8,629 bases of DNA from positions 1 to 8,629 of the forward strand of contig CALCNY010000142.1 of the NCBI GenBank assembly GCA_937897585.1. The letters are read 5' to 3'. The stretch comes from an uncultured Chitinophagaceae bacterium. Its GTDB lineage: Bacteria; Bacteroidota; Bacteroidia; Chitinophagales; Chitinophagaceae. The notes under the pieces are model-generated. The model was given only the letters and a program-made list of their open reading frames with translations. It was not told the origin of the DNA and searched no databases. Below are positions 6,993 to 8,629 of this stretch, in pieces; the stretch's first letter is position 1, and each line of letters starts with the position of its first letter. Both the position numbers and the translations under genes were made by a program.

Positions 6993-7024
6993 CGAAGTTA
7001 ACAATTACATTCGAAAAACCACAA
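6993..7024 (-). promoter_or_regulatory. Promoter candidate for rpsO-pnp
   Basis: On the - strand, TTG (7024-7022), a 21-base spacer and TAACTTCG (7000-6993) fit the Bacteroidota -33/-7 pattern with one mismatch (TTCG for TTTG). Transcription would begin near 6988, giving a leader of about 47 bases that includes an A-rich run just before the rpsO ATG. The position is right for a ribosomal protein unit. No experimental support. Confidence 0.45.
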
Positions 7025-7116
7025 GAATATTAAAAGAATTGTAAAAAAAGAGTCAGGAATTGCGATATCGAGCATCCTTTGGAATTTAAAAGTCAAAATT
7101 TAAAATAAAAAAATGA

Positions 7117-7148
7117 TTGAAACAACTCAAATTAATAACGCAAATTTG
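7117..7148 (+). promoter_or_regulatory. Weak promoter candidate for the oxidoreductase gene
   Basis: TTG at 7117-7119, a 21-base spacer and CAAATTTG at 7141-7148 resemble TTG-N-TAnnTTTG with one mismatch. The predicted start of transcription falls at about 7152-7153, on the ATG itself, so the message would be leaderless. The -7 box lies inside the palindrome GCAAATTTGC (7140-7149), which could instead be an operator. The rest of the 212-base gap between the divergent rpsO and this gene shows nothing else I can name. Confidence 0.25.
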
Positions 7149-7152
7149 CAAG

Positions 7153-8160
7153 ATGAGAAAATTTGCCATTATAGGTTGTGGAAGAATTGCGGAGCGACAT
7201 GCGCTGCAAATCAGCCGAATGGCAAATCTCGTGGCCGTTTGTGATATCGATATCGAAAAAGCAAAACTACTTTCCAAAACTTATAAAGCTTCGTATTTTG
7301 ACGATGCCAAAAATATGCTACTTGCTTTCCCAGAAATAGAAATTGTAAGCATCTGTACACCTAATTACTTGCATGCCGAACATTCCATTTTAGCATTGAA
7401 TTATGGCAAACATGTGCTTTGTGAAAAACCATTGGCTATACAAGTTGCAAATGCTCAAAATATGATTGAAGCAGCTGAACGCAACCAAAAAAAGTTATTC
7501 GTCGTAAAACAAAATCGTTACAATCCACCTGTGGTCGCATTAAAATCATTGTTGAACGATAATAAACTGGGCAAAATCAATTCCTTTCAAATCAATTGCT
7601 TTTGGAACCGACCAAATGAATATTACAACAGTAACTGGAAAGGAAAAAAAGAATTGGATGGCGGAACGCTTTTCACACAATTCAGTCATTTTATTGATTT
7701 GTTGTATTGGTTATTGGGCGATGTAAAATCAGTAAAGGCTAAAATCTCCAATTTTCAACATACTGAAATCGACATTGAAGATGCGGGTGTGGTATTATTT
7801 GAAATGAACAGCGGCGCCATTGGCACCATGAATTATAATGTAAATGCTTTCAAAAAAAATATGGAGGGTTCGATTACATTGTTTGGAGAAAAAGGCTCGA
7901 TAAAAATCGGTGGTCAATATTTGAATACTATTGAATACCAGTCAATAGAAGGACAACATATAGATGTAAACGAAATGGGTAACCCTGCCAACGATTATGG
8001 ATTTTATCAAGGAAGCATGAGCAATCATGATAAAGTTTACGAAAATCTGTTGAAAGCGATTGATGATTCCGATAGTCAATTTGCTAGTGCATATGATGGC
8101 TTGAAAACCGTTGAAATCATAAACATGATATTTGAAGCCGCCTCGAATTACAACCAATAA
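7153..8160 (+). CDS. Gfo/Idh/MocA-family NAD(P)-dependent sugar oxidoreductase, WlbA/WbpB-like
   Basis: Probably oxidises a sugar, perhaps a nucleotide sugar such as UDP-GlcNAc-uronate at C3, for a surface polysaccharide. The 335 residues start with the Rossmann dinucleotide loop AIIGCGRIAERH (5-16), then the acidic residue at the end of strand 2 (CDID, 30-33), SICTPNYLHAEH (67-77) and CEKP (90-93) with the family's catalytic lysine K92. The C-terminal domain carries WKGKKELDGGTLFTQFSHFIDLLYWLLG (162-189) with H179. That segment and the NYLH motif recall WlbA/WbpB, but the exact substrate is not proven. The ATG at 7153 puts the Rossmann loop at the usual place; an upstream TTG at 7117 would add 12 residues of no family character. 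A glycosyltransferase begins 18 bases after the stop, so the two are likely co-transcribed. Confidence 0.88.
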   Translation: MRKFAIIGCGRIAERHALQISRMANLVAVCDIDIEKAKLLSKTYKASYFDDAKNMLLAFPEIEIVSICTPNYLHAEHSILALNYGKHVLCEKPLAIQVANAQNMIEAAERNQKKLFVVKQNRYNPPVVALKSLLNDNKLGKINSFQINCFWNRPNEYYNSNWKGKKELDGGTLFTQFSHFIDLLYWLLGDVKSVKAKISNFQHTEIDIEDAGVVLFEMNSGAIGTMNYNVNAFKKNMEGSITLFGEKGSIKIGGQYLNTIEYQSIEGQHIDVNEMGNPANDYGFYQGSMSNHDKVYENLLKAIDDSDSQFASAYDGLKTVEIINMIFEAASNYNQ

Positions 8161-8178
8161 TCTAAAAAATCCATTCAT

Positions 8179-8629
8179 TTGCCATCCATTATATTCACTG
8201 TAACCAATGATTTGAACTACGACCAGCGCATGATTCGTATTTGCACTTCTTTGGCTAATGAAGGTTATGATGTTACTTTGATTGGAAGAAAAAAAAGAAA
8301 CTCACTGCCACTGGAAAATAAGTCCTTCAAACAAAAAAGACTTTACTGTTTTTTCGAAAAAGGAAAACTGTTTTACATTGAATACAACATCAGATTGTTA
8401 AACTATTTATTGTTTGCAAAAGTTGATGGAATTTGCGCTATTGATTTGGATACGATATTACCTTGCTTGTGGATATCTTCAATAAAAAAGATTCCTAGAA
8501 TTTACGATGCACATGAGTTGTTTTGCGAAATGAAAGAAATTTCATCCAGACCAAAAATTTACAAGCTTTGGAAATGGATTGAAAAATATGCTGTTCCAAA
8601 GTTTAATAATGGCTACACAGTTAATCATG
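8179..8629 (+). CDS. Glycosyltransferase, GT4-like N-terminal domain, cut by the window edge
   Basis: The frame is open from the previous stop to the end of the window. With TTG at 8179 as start, the protein begins MPSIIFTVTNDLNYDQRMIR, a natural beginning for this class, and 150 codons are visible. The pattern ND..YDQRM.RI..SLA..GYDVTLIGR (10-37), then a DLDT segment (89-92) and RIYDAHELF (107-115) with a W..IEKYAVPKF tail (131-142), is that of the N-terminal domain of GT4-type (GT-B) transferases of Bacteroidota. The donor-binding C-terminal domain lies outside the window. No ATG is available near the start; the next in-frame one is the Met at residue 18. Likely role: adding a sugar to a surface glycan alongside the oxidoreductase upstream. 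Donor and acceptor cannot be told. Confidence 0.82.
   Translation, partial: MPSIIFTVTNDLNYDQRMIRICTSLANEGYDVTLIGRKKRNSLPLENKSFKQKRLYCFFEKGKLFYIEYNIRLLNYLLFAKVDGICAIDLDTILPCLWISSIKKIPRIYDAHELFCEMKEISSRPKIYKLWKWIEKYAVPKFNNGYTVNH

Noticed and set aside
7086..7277. 63-codon - strand open frame
   Set aside because: Overlaps the start of the oxidoreductase antisense; the sense strand carries the clear Rossmann motif.
7942..8178. 78-codon - strand open frame
   Set aside because: Antisense to the end of the oxidoreductase gene with no family character.
1..8629. A new defence, mobile or biosynthetic system
   Set aside because: All complete genes but one are standard housekeeping or sugar-metabolism families; no integrase, transposase, inverted repeats flanking a cargo, toxin-antitoxin pair or nuclease-helicase set is visible.

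Overview
The window looks like housekeeping chromosome from a Bacteroidota bacterium, probably of the Chitinophagaceae/Chitinophagales type. The basis is the AT-rich sequence, proteins that read like Bacteroidota DnaG, PNPase and S15, and the near absence of Shine-Dalgarno sites. Several upstream regions also carry promoter-like elements of the Bacteroidota type, a TTG about 20 bases before TAnnTTTG. The assignment rests on recognition, not on a database search.

Layout. Bases 1-163 hold two back-to-back arrays with a 9-base period. They lead into dnaG on the + strand (164-2098, DNA primase, TTG start). A small uncharacterised conserved protein lies on the - strand (2110-2571), tail to tail with dnaG, and has its own good promoter candidate. 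A - strand block follows, listed here in transcription order: rpsO (S15), pnp (polynucleotide phosphorylase), prmA (ribosomal protein L11 methyltransferase) and plsY (acylphosphate:glycerol-3-phosphate acyltransferase). Divergent from rpsO on the + strand are a Gfo/Idh/MocA-family oxidoreductase (7153-8160) and the first 150 codons of a GT4-type glycosyltransferase (8179 to the window edge). This pair looks like the start of a surface-polysaccharide locus.

How the parts relate. rpsO-pnp is a widely conserved pair joining translation and RNA decay, and a 9-bp hairpin sits between the two genes. A strong intrinsic terminator follows pnp, but its T-tract ends only 3 bases before the prmA start codon, so prmA (and perhaps plsY) may depend on read-through. 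An AT-rich hairpin with a T8 tract closes the block after plsY. No intergenic stretch exceeds about 210 bases.

I find no defence system, mobile element, CRISPR array, tRNA or rRNA, and no convincing new multi-gene system. The points most worth a second look are the paired 9-base repeats at the dnaG start, the terminator abutting prmA, the rpsO-pnp hairpin and the small unknown protein.
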